Source: Oribacterium sinus (GTDB lineage: Bacteria > Bacillota > Clostridia > Lachnospirales > Lachnospiraceae). Taken from it: a stretch of DNA of 64,000 bases. The stretch covers positions 354,739 to 418,738 of the forward strand of contig NZ_JACHHH010000001.1 of assembly GCF_014202695.1 (NCBI RefSeq), written 5' to 3'. Each line of letters starts with the position of its first letter. Within the stretch, counting starts at the first letter, position 1. Below are positions 1 to 8,439 of this stretch, piece by piece. Made by a program: the position numbers and the translations under genes. The notes under the pieces are model-generated. The model was not told the origin of the DNA. It saw only the letters and a program-made list of their open reading frames with translations, and did not search any database.

Positions 1-336
1 GAGACAGGAAGTCTTTCCGAAAAAATCAAAAGAGGAAAGAATACCACAAGACATGCGGAATTTTTCTCTCTGGGAGAAGATAGCTATGTCTTGGATACTC
101 CCGGTTTCACCTCTTTATTTCCACCGGATATCTCTCCCGAGAATCTGCGGTATTTCTATCCGGAGTTTGAAGAGTATCGGCAGTCCTGCCGCTATAATAC
201 CTGCTACCATTTGGGAGAGAAGAAGCAGGATTGCGGAGTAAAACAGGCGGTGGAAAAGGGAGAGATTGCCCCGGAGCGTTACGAAAGTTACAAAAGCTTA
301 TATCAGGAGATTGTACAGGAAAGAAAGAATTATTAA
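1..336 (+). CDS. rsgA: Ribosome small subunit-dependent GTPase A, C-terminal part
   Basis: The frame is open from base 1 and stops at 334-336, so only the C-terminal ~111 residues are present. RsgA (YjeQ) is a circularly permuted GTPase that helps late maturation of the 30S subunit. Seen here are the G2/G3 segment (TTRHAEFF followed by LDTPGF) and the C-terminal zinc-binding element with Cys-x4-Cys-x-His and a later Cys (CRYNTCYH, then QDC). These are standard RsgA signatures. The gene lies 10 bases before rpe; rsgA-rpe adjacency is common in Firmicutes. The start is outside the window. Identification is confident; completeness cannot be judged. Confidence 0.9.
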   Translation, partial: ETGSLSEKIKRGKNTTRHAEFFSLGEDSYVLDTPGFTSLFPPDISPENLRYFYPEFEEYRQSCRYNTCYHLGEKKQDCGVKQAVEKGEIAPERYESYKSLYQEIVQERKNY

Positions 337-346
337 GGAGGTTTCC

Positions 347-1012
347 GTGAAAAATCGATTATCCCCGTCTATATTGGCGGCAGACTTTTCCGCCTTACAG
401 GAGGATGTGGCTTTAGCTGAGGCTGCAGGTGCGAAAAGCTTTCATTTTGACATTATGGACGGGCATTTTGTGCCCAATATTTCCTATGGAGCAGGAATTG
501 TTTCCGCCTTACGGAATAAGTCCAAAGCCTTTTTTGATGTGCATCTGATGGTGGAGGAGCCGGACTTTTTCTTTGCCGATTACAAAAAGGCGGGAGCAGA
601 CAGAGTTTCCGTTCACGTGGAGGCGGTAAAGCATTTGGATCGTTCTTTGCAGGCAATACGAGAGCTTGGTATGGAAGGCGGCGTTGCTTTAAATCCTGCC
701 ACGTCCCTGTCCACAATAGAAGAAATTCTTCCCATTTGTTCCTATATTTTGATTATGTCTGTAAATCCGGGCTTTGGAGGACAGAGCTTTATCCCTTATA
801 CCTTGGAGAAGATTAAAAGGCTTCGGAAAATGGCAGAGGAGAGAGCCCTTCCCTTGGAAATCGGTGTAGACGGGGGAGTAAAATTGGACAATATTTCTCC
901 GATTCTGGAAGCAGGAGCCAACTTTATTGTGGCAGGCTCCTCCGTATTCGGAAAGAAAGACGAAATTGGAGAACGGGTAAAGAGTTTTAATAAGGTTCTT
1001 GAAAATGCCTAG
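347..1012 (+). CDS. rpe: Ribulose-phosphate 3-epimerase
   Basis: This TIM-barrel enzyme interconverts ribulose 5-phosphate and xylulose 5-phosphate in the pentose phosphate pathway. The 221-residue length is normal. Motifs seen are LSPSILAADF at the N-terminus, HFDIMDGHFVPNISYG (metal-binding His and catalytic Asp), DVHLMVEEP, MSVNPGFGGQ, and the phosphate-binding GVDGGV plus GANFIVAGSSVFG near the end. The open frame extends upstream to 266, but that part lies inside rsgA. GTG at 347 is preceded by AAGGAGG at correct spacing and gives the family's usual N-terminus, so I take GTG as the start. It is probably co-transcribed with rsgA. Confidence 0.93.
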   Translation: MKNRLSPSILAADFSALQEDVALAEAAGAKSFHFDIMDGHFVPNISYGAGIVSALRNKSKAFFDVHLMVEEPDFFFADYKKAGADRVSVHVEAVKHLDRSLQAIRELGMEGGVALNPATSLSTIEEILPICSYILIMSVNPGFGGQSFIPYTLEKIKRLRKMAEERALPLEIGVDGGVKLDNISPILEAGANFIVAGSSVFGKKDEIGERVKSFNKVLENA

Positions 1013-1056
1013 GGGACAGTTTATAGTAAGGTAATAAAATAAAGGAGGGTCAGAGA

Positions 1057-2379
1057 ATGCTGGATATTAAATTTGTGAGAGAAAATCCTGAAATTGTTAA
1101 AGAGAATATAAGAAAGAAGTTCCAAGATGAGAAGCTGAATCTTGTGGATGAGGTTATTTCTCTGGATGTGGAAGCCAGAAAGGTGCAGATGGAAGCGGAT
1201 GAGCTTCGTAGTAAAAAGAATCAGGTTTCCAAGCAAATCGGAGCTTTGATGGCGAAGGGAGAGAAGGAAGCGGCGGAAAAGGCCAAAGAAGAGGTAGCTA
1301 CATTCTCCCAGAGACTGGCAGAATTAGAGGAAAAGGAGCCGGCTTTACAGGAAGAAATTTTAAAAAGAATGATGGTTATTCCGAACATCATTGACCCCTC
1401 CGTACCTATCGGAAAGGACGATTCCTGCAACGTGGAGAATGAGCGTTTCGGGGAGCCTGTGGTTCCATCCTACCCCATACCTTACCATGCGGATATTATG
1501 GACAGCTTTTCCGGCTTGGACTTAGATGCAGCGGGAAGAGTAGCCGGTAACGGTTTCTATTATCTGGTAGGAGATGTGGCAAGACTTCATTCCGCAGTGC
1601 TTTCCTATGCCAGAGACTTTATGATTGACAGGGGCTTCACCTATGTGATTCCTCCCTATATGATTCGTTCCAAGGTTGTGGACGGCGTTATGTCTTTCGC
1701 GGAAATGGATGCCATGATGTATAAGATTGAGGGAGAAGACCTTTACTTAATCGGTACCTCCGAGCACTCCATGATTGGACGCTTTATCGATCAGATTTTA
1801 CCGGTAGAGTCCCTTCCTTTGACCTTAACCTCCTACTCTCCCTGCTTCAGAAAGGAAAAGGGATCTCACGGTATAGAGGAGAGAGGTGTTTATCGTATCC
1901 ATCAGTTTGAAAAGCAGGAAATGATTGTAGTTTGTGAGCCGGAAGAGGCTATGGACTGGTACAACAAGCTTTGGCAGAACACTGTAGACTTTTTCAGAAG
2001 TCTGGATATCCCTGTAAGAACACTGGAATGTTGTTCCGGAGATTTGGCGGATTTGAAGGTTAAGTCCTGTGACGTGGAGGCCTGGTCTCCCAGACAGAAG
2101 AAGTATTTTGAGGTAGGTTCCTGCTCCAACTTGGGAGATGCACAGGCAAGACGTTTAAAGATACGTGTTAAGGGCGCAGATGGAAAGAATCATTTAGCCT
2201 TTACCTTAAACAATACCTGCGTGGCACCCCCCAGAATGTTGATTGCTTTCCTGGAGAACCATTTACAGGAAGATGGAACGGTAACCATTCCTAAGGCTTT
2301 ACAGCCATATATGGGTGGCAAGGAAGTTTTGGTTCCCAAGTTCAATTCCGTAGAAAAAGAAAAAAATGCATTAAAATAA
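1057..2379 (+). CDS. serS: Seryl-tRNA synthetase
   Basis: Class II synthetase that charges tRNA-Ser (and tRNA-Sec) in the cytoplasm. The 440 residues contain the N-terminal coiled-coil arm (about residues 30-100, rich in Lys/Glu with SKKNQVSKQIG), motif 2 around CFRKEKGSHG and RIHQFEKQE, and a motif 3 region reading TLNNTCVAPPRMLIAFLENH. The more usual motif 3 has GSGLAVGR; the motif arginine is kept but the glycine-rich part differs, a variant I believe occurs in related Clostridia. ATG at 1057 follows AAAGGAGGG. Only 44 bases separate it from rpe, leaving no room for a T-box leader. A terminator follows. Confidence 0.95.
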   Translation: MLDIKFVRENPEIVKENIRKKFQDEKLNLVDEVISLDVEARKVQMEADELRSKKNQVSKQIGALMAKGEKEAAEKAKEEVATFSQRLAELEEKEPALQEEILKRMMVIPNIIDPSVPIGKDDSCNVENERFGEPVVPSYPIPYHADIMDSFSGLDLDAAGRVAGNGFYYLVGDVARLHSAVLSYARDFMIDRGFTYVIPPYMIRSKVVDGVMSFAEMDAMMYKIEGEDLYLIGTSEHSMIGRFIDQILPVESLPLTLTSYSPCFRKEKGSHGIEERGVYRIHQFEKQEMIVVCEPEEAMDWYNKLWQNTVDFFRSLDIPVRTLECCSGDLADLKVKSCDVEAWSPRQKKYFEVGSCSNLGDAQARRLKIRVKGADGKNHLAFTLNNTCVAPPRMLIAFLENHLQEDGTVTIPKALQPYMGGKEVLVPKFNSVEKEKNALK

Positions 2380-2408
2380 AGTTTTTTACAAATATTGTAA
2401 CGGTGATG

Positions 2409-2443
2409 CCGCTTCTTTTGTCCTATCAGAAGAAGCGGTTTTA
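2409..2443 (+). terminator. Rho-independent terminator after serS
   Basis: Perfect 9-bp stem CCGCTTCTT / AAGAAGCGG (2409-2417 and 2430-2438) with a 12-base loop, followed by TTTTAT. It ends the rsgA-rpe-serS transcription unit. Confidence 0.8.
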
Positions 2444-2463
2444 TCGTTGTGAAAACATTCTCA

Positions 2464-2492
2464 TTGCGTAGTAAGGGGCTATCCTCTATACT
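2464..2492 (+). promoter_or_regulatory. Candidate sigma-A promoter of the MacB-like ABC operon
   Basis: TTGCGT (2464-2469), 17-base spacer, TATACT (2487-2492), about 46 bases before the ATPase start and just after the serS terminator. Read by eye only. Confidence 0.5.
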
Positions 2493-2538
2493 AGCTTAGT
2501 ATTAGGGAAAGTAGGCTTTTCGCATAGAAAGGAAAAAA

Positions 2539-3315
2539 ATGGAACCCATTATTTCCGTGAGGGATTTATATAAAATATTCAAGATAGGTGATACGGAGGT
2601 ATATGCCTTAAACGGATTGAACTTTGACATCTATCAGGGCGAATTCATTGCCATTGTGGGTACCTCAGGTTCCGGAAAGTCAACCTGCCTGAATATGCTG
2701 GCAGGTCTGGAAAAGCCCAGTAAGGGCAGCATCACCATTACCGGAGAGTCCATTGAAAAAATGAATGAGAAACAGCTGGTGGCTTTTCGAAGGATGCATG
2801 TAGGCTTCATTTTCCAAAGCTACAACCTGATTCCCTTTCTGAATGCTATGGAAAATGTTGCTATGCCACTGATGTTTCGAGGGGTTTCCAAAGAGGAAAG
2901 AAACAAAAAGGCTTTGGAATATCTGGAGCTTATGAACATCGGAAAGGAAGCCAACCGTTCTCCCAACCAGATGTCCGGAGGACAGCAGCAAAGAGTGGGT
3001 ATAGCCAGAGCCTTAGTGATTGATCCGGAAATTATATTTGCGGACGAGCCCACCGGAAACCTGGATTCCCATACCACCGAAGAGGTTTTGGCCTTGATGC
3101 GAAACATTGTAGAAAAGCAAAGAAAAACTCTGATTATGGTTACCCATGATCCCCATATTGCATCCTGGGCTGACCGGCAGTTAAGAGTGGTGGACGGAAG
3201 GATTGTAGAAACCGTTATTCGGAAAGAAAGCAAAATCGAAGAAGAGATTTTACGGGAAAATGGTGCTCCGCCCTATACTGTAGTGGAGAAGCAGCAAGAA
3301 GGAGAAGCAAGATGA
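2539..3315 (+). CDS. ABC transporter ATP-binding protein, MacB/LolD type
   Basis: A 258-residue ATPase subunit that should energise the FtsX-fold permease two genes downstream. Walker A GTSGSGKST lies near residues 42-50, the Q-loop in FIFQSYNLIPFL, the signature MSGGQQQRVGIARAL, Walker B IIFADEPTGNLD, and a switch His in VTHDP. The DEPTGNLDS string and the pattern around it are typical of the MacB/LolD/FtsE group, which works by mechanotransmission on extracytoplasmic substrates instead of classical import. A ~35-residue C-terminal tail extends past the nucleotide-binding domain. Its TGA stop overlaps the next gene's ATG (ATGA), implying translational coupling. Confidence 0.93.
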   Translation: MEPIISVRDLYKIFKIGDTEVYALNGLNFDIYQGEFIAIVGTSGSGKSTCLNMLAGLEKPSKGSITITGESIEKMNEKQLVAFRRMHVGFIFQSYNLIPFLNAMENVAMPLMFRGVSKEERNKKALEYLELMNIGKEANRSPNQMSGGQQQRVGIARALVIDPEIIFADEPTGNLDSHTTEEVLALMRNIVEKQRKTLIMVTHDPHIASWADRQLRVVDGRIVETVIRKESKIEEEILRENGAPPYTVVEKQQEGEAR

Positions 3316-5414
3316 AAGAGATAAGAAACAGCAGTAAGAAGATGTCTAAGGGGTTCACCAAGACAATCGATAGAAAGAAAAACATGGGGAAAACCCTGTT
3401 TTCACTCTTTTTGTGTCTTAGCCTTATGCTTCCGTTTTTTAGTCAAAGAAGCTATGCCGGCTATGTGAATACTAATCTAAATACCTTTATTCATGATGTG
3501 CAGGATGTGCCCACAGGCTATCCGGGGCAGGAAATGGAAGTGAAGGTTCGTATCGGTTACAACGGCTTAAACGGTTTAAGTAATCCCAATTCCGATGTGA
3601 TTAATAATGTAAGAGTGCGTTTATCCAACGACCAAAGCTATCTGACGACCCAGAACAGTCCCCAAAAGACACAAAAGAACAATCCCTACAAGGATTCTTC
3701 CGATGAAGATGAGCAGGGCGAGGCACAGAAGGATGCCTGGGAAGAGGGCTACAAGGCCGGAAAAAACAATGCCTATAACAACGGTTTGAACTATGTTTAT
3801 CCGGTGGATGGAGGAGTCTACCCCTTCGAAGTGAATGCTTCTCTTTTCACCCAGGAGCAGAAATTGGGAAGCCTCAAGAAAGGAGAGTATAAGGAGTTAT
3901 CCTTTAAGGTGAATGTCCGTTCCGATGCATTGAAGATGAAGGACAGCAGCGGAAATACCAGTGACGGTTACTTCGGCGTACCCTTTACCATTTGGTATGA
4001 TGTTCCGGGAGCTAGCCAGACCCAGAATAAAACCGAGTTTGTTAACGTTTTCATCACGGAAAGCGGAGAGGTGAAGGATTCCGGAACTAAGACAGTGGCT
4101 CAAGCCTTTGTGGTGGGAGAGAATCAAAGTACCCCTGTGGGAACCTATCCCAATGCGATGAATTACAACGTGAATTTCCGAAACCAAAGCGGAAAGACCC
4201 TGTATGATGTAAAGATTAAGATGAATATGTCTTTGGCAGAAAAGGAAGCCGTACAGCTTACCGCTGCGGCAAAGGCGGAGGCGGTGAAGGATTTCCCCTT
4301 CTCCATTAACGAATCCAACTACGACAGAGACTATGCCAAGGTGGAGAAGGGAGAGGTGATTTCTCCCGCTTATTCCATGGCCATTAAGCAAAACGCCGCC
4401 ACCGGATTTTATCCCCTGTCCTATACGGTAAGCTATAAGCTGGCGCCGGGAAGTACGGTGTCTGTTACGGATACCTACTCCTTCTTTGTTAATGTAAAGA
4501 ACCCCAATATGGTGGATGTGGAGAAGGAAAAGCTGAGAGACTTTAATGCCAACGACCGTAGTAAGGCCAGGATCATTGTGGATTCCTACAGAACGGAGCC
4601 GGAAAAGGTTTATGCCGGAGATGAGTTCACCTTGATTTTAAATATGAAAAACGCATCCAGCTCCATTGCGGCAAGCAATATTCTCTTTACCCTGACCTCG
4701 GAAAAGGCTCAGGAACAGACCGTGTTTGCCATTTCCGAAGGTTCCAACTCCTACGTGGTGAATTCCCTTGCGGCGGGAGCCAGCACGGAGCTTAGACTGA
4801 ATGTAAAAGCTAATGCGGGAGTGGATCCCAAATCTTATATTTTGACTATTAATGAAAAATACGATTCTCCCGACTTTAAGAATGCGGAGGAGAAGGTGGA
4901 TATTGATATTCCGGTTAATCAGGTGGCAAGAATGGGATTTTCCAACTTTGATGTGAATCCCTCCAGTGTGCCTGTGGGCAATGAAGCCAACGCCATGTTC
5001 AGTATCAACAATACCGGACGTGTAATGCTCTACAATGTTACCGCCAATTTTGAAAATGACTACATCAAAAAGACCACGGCTTATGTAGGAAACATTAAGC
5101 CGGGAGAAACAGGCTCTGTGGATGTTATGCTTTCCGCTGTTAAGGCAACGGATGGGGAGACTACCATTCCTGTAGAGATTTCTTATGAGGATGTAAACGG
5201 AAATAAGGCCACGGAAAAAACCGAAATTACTTTAACGGTAACGGAAGCTGCGGAGGCCGAATCCATGGATGATGCGGGTGGAGCCAGCAGAGATCTTACA
5301 GAAACAAAACCGACTTCATCCCTACCGATTAAGGGTATTGGCATAGGAGGAGCAGTAGTTGCTGTTATGGGAGGAGCCGCCTATTTCATCCGTAAGAAAA
5401 GAAAGAAGAGCTAA
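3312..5414 (+). CDS. Secreted, membrane-anchored repeat protein of the MacB-like operon (COG1361/NEW3-like)
   Basis: A 700-residue exported protein. Residues ~25-50 form a signal peptide (MGKTLFSLFLCLSLMLPFF, then AYAG-like cleavage site SYAG); residues ~675-695 form a glycine/alanine-rich transmembrane helix followed by RKKRKKS, so most of the protein is outside with a C-terminal anchor. The ectodomain looks like several beta-sandwich repeats of the COG1361/CARDB/NEW3 type, with phrases such as YAGDEFTLILNMKNAS and VPVGNEANAMFSINNTGR marking domain starts. It sits between ATPase and permease, overlapping the former by 4 bases and abutting the latter, the place of the adaptor in MacAB-type systems, although it shows no MacA-like lipoyl/hairpin features. 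The substrate is unknown. Confidence 0.75.
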   Translation: MKEIRNSSKKMSKGFTKTIDRKKNMGKTLFSLFLCLSLMLPFFSQRSYAGYVNTNLNTFIHDVQDVPTGYPGQEMEVKVRIGYNGLNGLSNPNSDVINNVRVRLSNDQSYLTTQNSPQKTQKNNPYKDSSDEDEQGEAQKDAWEEGYKAGKNNAYNNGLNYVYPVDGGVYPFEVNASLFTQEQKLGSLKKGEYKELSFKVNVRSDALKMKDSSGNTSDGYFGVPFTIWYDVPGASQTQNKTEFVNVFITESGEVKDSGTKTVAQAFVVGENQSTPVGTYPNAMNYNVNFRNQSGKTLYDVKIKMNMSLAEKEAVQLTAAAKAEAVKDFPFSINESNYDRDYAKVEKGEVISPAYSMAIKQNAATGFYPLSYTVSYKLAPGSTVSVTDTYSFFVNVKNPNMVDVEKEKLRDFNANDRSKARIIVDSYRTEPEKVYAGDEFTLILNMKNASSSIAASNILFTLTSEKAQEQTVFAISEGSNSYVVNSLAAGASTELRLNVKANAGVDPKSYILTINEKYDSPDFKNAEEKVDIDIPVNQVARMGFSNFDVNPSSVPVGNEANAMFSINNTGRVMLYNVTANFENDYIKKTTAYVGNIKPGETGSVDVMLSAVKATDGETTIPVEISYEDVNGNKATEKTEITLTVTEAAEAESMDDAGGASRDLTETKPTSSLPIKGIGIGGAVVAVMGGAAYFIRKKRKKS

Positions 5415-6776
5415 ATGAAGGTAGTAGATTTATTTCTCTTGGCCATTAACAACTTAAAACGAAGAAAGTTCCGAACGGTACTTACGGTTTTGGGTGTAGT
5501 CATCGGTACTTCCTCCATTGTAGTCATGGTGAGTCTGGGACTGGGGATGAGTGAATCTCTTTTGCAGTCCTTTAAAAACTCCGGGTCACTAACAAAAATC
5601 AACATTAGTAATTACGGAGGAATGGCGGATAATACCGGTAAAAAAGCGGCGGTACAGCTGACGGATGACAGCCTGAAGCAATTGGAGACTATCCCCCATG
5701 TAACCGGTGTTTCCCCTTCCCTGGAGGTGCCGATTACCGCAAAATTCGGAGCCTATGAGGCCAATTACAGTATTCGGGGTGTTTCTCAGGCGTATTTTTC
5801 CCAGATGAAATTAAAGGAGGGAACTACACCTCCTGCCGGAGATTCTGAACTGACATTGGTTTACGGCAATACGGTAGGAAGCTCCTTTCATAAGGTGAAG
5901 AACTGGCAGGACAGCTATGTGGCCAATCCTATGAAGGATACTATTTTCTACATTTTCCCGGAAAAGCAGGTATCCAATCCTAACGGAGTCAGCAAAGACC
6001 AGCCGGAGACAGCAAACAATAAGCCTCAGAAAAAATACATTCTTAAGACAGCCGGTATCATGGAAGGTACAGCAGAGGATTACAGTGAGGAATCCATGTA
6101 TGCCTATGCGGATATTGACACCCTGAAAGCTTTCTTAAAGAAGATTTATAAGAAGGACCTGGTTCCGGATCCCAAGACGGGAAAGAACGGAAAGCCTCTT
6201 CGTTACTATGTCTACGATGAAGCCTATGTTTTCGTAGATGATATGAAAAATGTATCCGAGGTTCAGAAGACGATTACGGATATGGGGTACTCCGCATACT
6301 CTAACCTGGAATGGTTAAAGCAAAGCCAGGACTCCATCAACATGGTGCAAATGGTTTTGGGAGGAATCGGTGCAGTTTCCTTACTGGTTGCAGCCATCGG
6401 AATCATGAACACCATGATGATGTCCATTTTCGAAAGAACCAAGGAAATCGGTGTAATGAAGGTTTTGGGCTGTGATATGGGAGATATTCGAAATATGTTC
6501 CTGACAGAATCCGCTCTTATCGGATTTTTCGGAGGCTTAATCGGCATTGCCTTAAGCTACGGAATTTCCGCAATTATTAACAGCTTAACCGGCGGAGGAG
6601 GAAGCGATGTGCTGAGCGACTTTACCAATGGCGGAGAAGGACAGCTTTCCCTGATTCCGGCTTGGCTTGCTCTCTTTGCTATCGGCTTTGCCATGCTGGT
6701 GGGTATGTTATCCGGTTATTTCCCCTCTGTAAGAGCCATGAAGCTAAGTCCTCTTGCGGCAATCCGAAATGAGTAA
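5415..6776 (+). CDS. ABC transporter permease, MacB/FtsX fold
   Basis: A 453-residue permease. The N-terminal motif LFLLAINNLKRRKFRTVLTV and first transmembrane helix (~18-40, VLGVVIGTSSIVVMVSLG) are followed by a large extracytoplasmic domain (~45-300) and a C-terminal FtsX domain with three helices (~305-330, ~360-385, ~420-445). The cytoplasmic loop ERTKEIGVMKVLG and final PSVRAMKLSPLAAIRNE are hallmarks of the MacB family. ATG directly follows the preceding stop codon, so ATPase, ectodomain protein and permease form one unit ended by the terminator at 6857. Likely functions are export of, or force-coupled action on, a cell-envelope substrate; which one cannot be told. Confidence 0.92.
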   Translation: MKVVDLFLLAINNLKRRKFRTVLTVLGVVIGTSSIVVMVSLGLGMSESLLQSFKNSGSLTKINISNYGGMADNTGKKAAVQLTDDSLKQLETIPHVTGVSPSLEVPITAKFGAYEANYSIRGVSQAYFSQMKLKEGTTPPAGDSELTLVYGNTVGSSFHKVKNWQDSYVANPMKDTIFYIFPEKQVSNPNGVSKDQPETANNKPQKKYILKTAGIMEGTAEDYSEESMYAYADIDTLKAFLKKIYKKDLVPDPKTGKNGKPLRYYVYDEAYVFVDDMKNVSEVQKTITDMGYSAYSNLEWLKQSQDSINMVQMVLGGIGAVSLLVAAIGIMNTMMMSIFERTKEIGVMKVLGCDMGDIRNMFLTESALIGFFGGLIGIALSYGISAIINSLTGGGGSDVLSDFTNGGEGQLSLIPAWLALFAIGFAMLVGMLSGYFPSVRAMKLSPLAAIRNE

Positions 6777-6856
6777 GCATCTAGCTTAAATATCCTATAG
6801 AACTGTCTTAAAGAAGGCAGGAGAGTGAAAACTAAGACTTCTATACCTTGTTTTAT

Positions 6857-6891
6857 GAATGGGGAAATGATACAATTTCCCCATTCTTTTT
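6857..6891 (+). terminator. Terminator of the MacB-like operon
   Basis: Perfect 12-bp stem GAATGGGGAAAT / ATTTCCCCATTC with a 6-base loop and a TTTTT tail. Confidence 0.88.
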
Positions 6892-7016
6892 CTATTCTTA
6901 GCTTGGCTATTCCGGAAAAAACCGGGATATGTCCTTATAAGCTTGGAGAGAGAAGCAAAGTGGAAATATAAATTTTTTGAAACGAAGGTAAGTATAAAAG
7001 AGAGAAGGAAAAAGGG

Positions 7017-8333
7017 ATGCTGAAAATTGCAAAGTTTGGAGGAAGCTCCTGCGCCAGCGGAGAACAGTTTCGTAAGGTAAAAGAAATCGTTATGGAGGAT
7101 CGGGAAAGACACTATATTGTGGTTTCCGCACCGGGAAAACGAAATGATCAGGATACTAAGGTGACAGATTTGCTACTGTCTTTATATGATGCGGTACAGA
7201 ACAAGTCCGGTGCAGAGGAGATTTTAGAGAAGATAAAAAATCGTTTCCGGGATATTATTTCCGATTTGGACTTGTCTCTTTCTTTAGAGGCTGACTTTCA
7301 GGAGATTTACGAGAAGCTTCTGGCAGGAGAGAGCAGAGACTATGCCGCATCCCGGGGAGAATACTTAAATGCCAAGTGTATGGCGGATTTCTTGGGCTTT
7401 CCCTTTGTGGATGCCAAGGATATGATTTTCTTTTTAGAGGACGGAAGCTGCGATTTTGAAAAAACGGAGATGATGTCCAGAGAGGTTTTAAAGGACTTGG
7501 ATTATGCGGTAATCCCCGGCTTCTACGGAGCCAATGGGAAGGGAGCAACCATTACCTTCTCCAGAGGGGGCTCAGATGTTACCGGTTCATTGATTGCTGC
7601 AGCGGTTCATGCAGATCTTTATGAAAACTGGACCGATGTATCCGGCTTTCTGGTGGCGGATCCTCGCATTGTGAAAAATCCGGAAGTTATCGACTACATC
7701 ACCTACAGAGAATTACGAGAGCTTAGCTATATGGGCGCCGGCGTTCTCCACGAGGATGCTATTTTTCCGGTACGAAAAGAAGGTATTCCTATTCAGATTA
7801 AAAATACCAATGCAACCCAGGATCACGGCACCATGATTGTGGCCAATACCCTGAAAAAGCCAAGATTTATTATTACCGGAATTGCCGGAAAGAAGAATTT
7901 CTGCTCCATCAACATTGAAAAAGCCATGATGAATGCGGAAATCGGATTTATCCGTAAGGTGCTTTCCGTAATCGAGGAGAACGGTATTTCCGTAGAGCAT
8001 ACCCCATCCGGTATCGATACCTTAACATTGTTCATTCATCAGGAGGAGCTGGAATCCCATGAACAGAAGGTGTTACAGGGGATTCAAAGAGCAGTGAATC
8101 CGGATCTGATTGAATTGGAAGCGGATTTATCTTTGATTGCCGTTGTAGGAAGAGGCATGAAGTCCTCTAGAGGTGTGGCAGGTCGTATTTTCTCTGCTCT
8201 TGCTCATGAGTACATCAATATCAAGATGATTGACCAGGGATCTTCCGAGTACAACATCATTATCGGTGTGAAAAACGAAGATTTCAATGCGGCGATTAAG
8301 GCGATTTACAATATGTTTGTTTTATCGGTATAA
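7017..8333 (+). CDS. Aspartate kinase
   Basis: Phosphorylates aspartate, the entry step to lysine, threonine, methionine and diaminopimelate. The 438-residue monofunctional protein starts with the kinase motif KFGGSS and has the catalytic/nucleotide segments GFYGANGKGATITFSRGGSDVTGSLIA-like (shown in part) and ENWTDVSGFLVADPRIV; the C-terminal third (~300-438) carries ACT domains for feedback control (ALAHEYINIKMIDQGSSEYN). It resembles the ~440-residue class of Clostridia. ATG at 7017 follows GAAGGAAAAAGGG. It stands alone between a terminator and the next gene; I see no lysine riboswitch in its ~125-base leader. Confidence 0.93.
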   Translation: MLKIAKFGGSSCASGEQFRKVKEIVMEDRERHYIVVSAPGKRNDQDTKVTDLLLSLYDAVQNKSGAEEILEKIKNRFRDIISDLDLSLSLEADFQEIYEKLLAGESRDYAASRGEYLNAKCMADFLGFPFVDAKDMIFFLEDGSCDFEKTEMMSREVLKDLDYAVIPGFYGANGKGATITFSRGGSDVTGSLIAAAVHADLYENWTDVSGFLVADPRIVKNPEVIDYITYRELRELSYMGAGVLHEDAIFPVRKEGIPIQIKNTNATQDHGTMIVANTLKKPRFIITGIAGKKNFCSINIEKAMMNAEIGFIRKVLSVIEENGISVEHTPSGIDTLTLFIHQEELESHEQKVLQGIQRAVNPDLIELEADLSLIAVVGRGMKSSRGVAGRIFSALAHEYINIKMIDQGSSEYNIIIGVKNEDFNAAIKAIYNMFVLSV

Positions 8334-8439
8334 GAGACTTTTTGGCCGGAAAGCATTCTAGGAACAGGAAGACCGGTTTAGACAGGAAAGGGAGGAAAAT
8401 GCCTTCCTTTCCTAAATCCGGAAAGAGAAAGTGAGGGCT

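Noticed and set aside
1013-1056. T-box leader before serS
   Set aside because: Only 44 bases separate rpe and serS, too short for a T-box.
3897-4391. 164-codon open frame on the minus strand
   Set aside because: It lies entirely inside the secreted-protein gene, has no ribosome binding site and no recognisable features.
6892-7016. Lysine riboswitch before the aspartokinase gene
   Set aside because: The leader is ~125 bases with no terminator/antiterminator pair and no recognisable lysine-riboswitch core.
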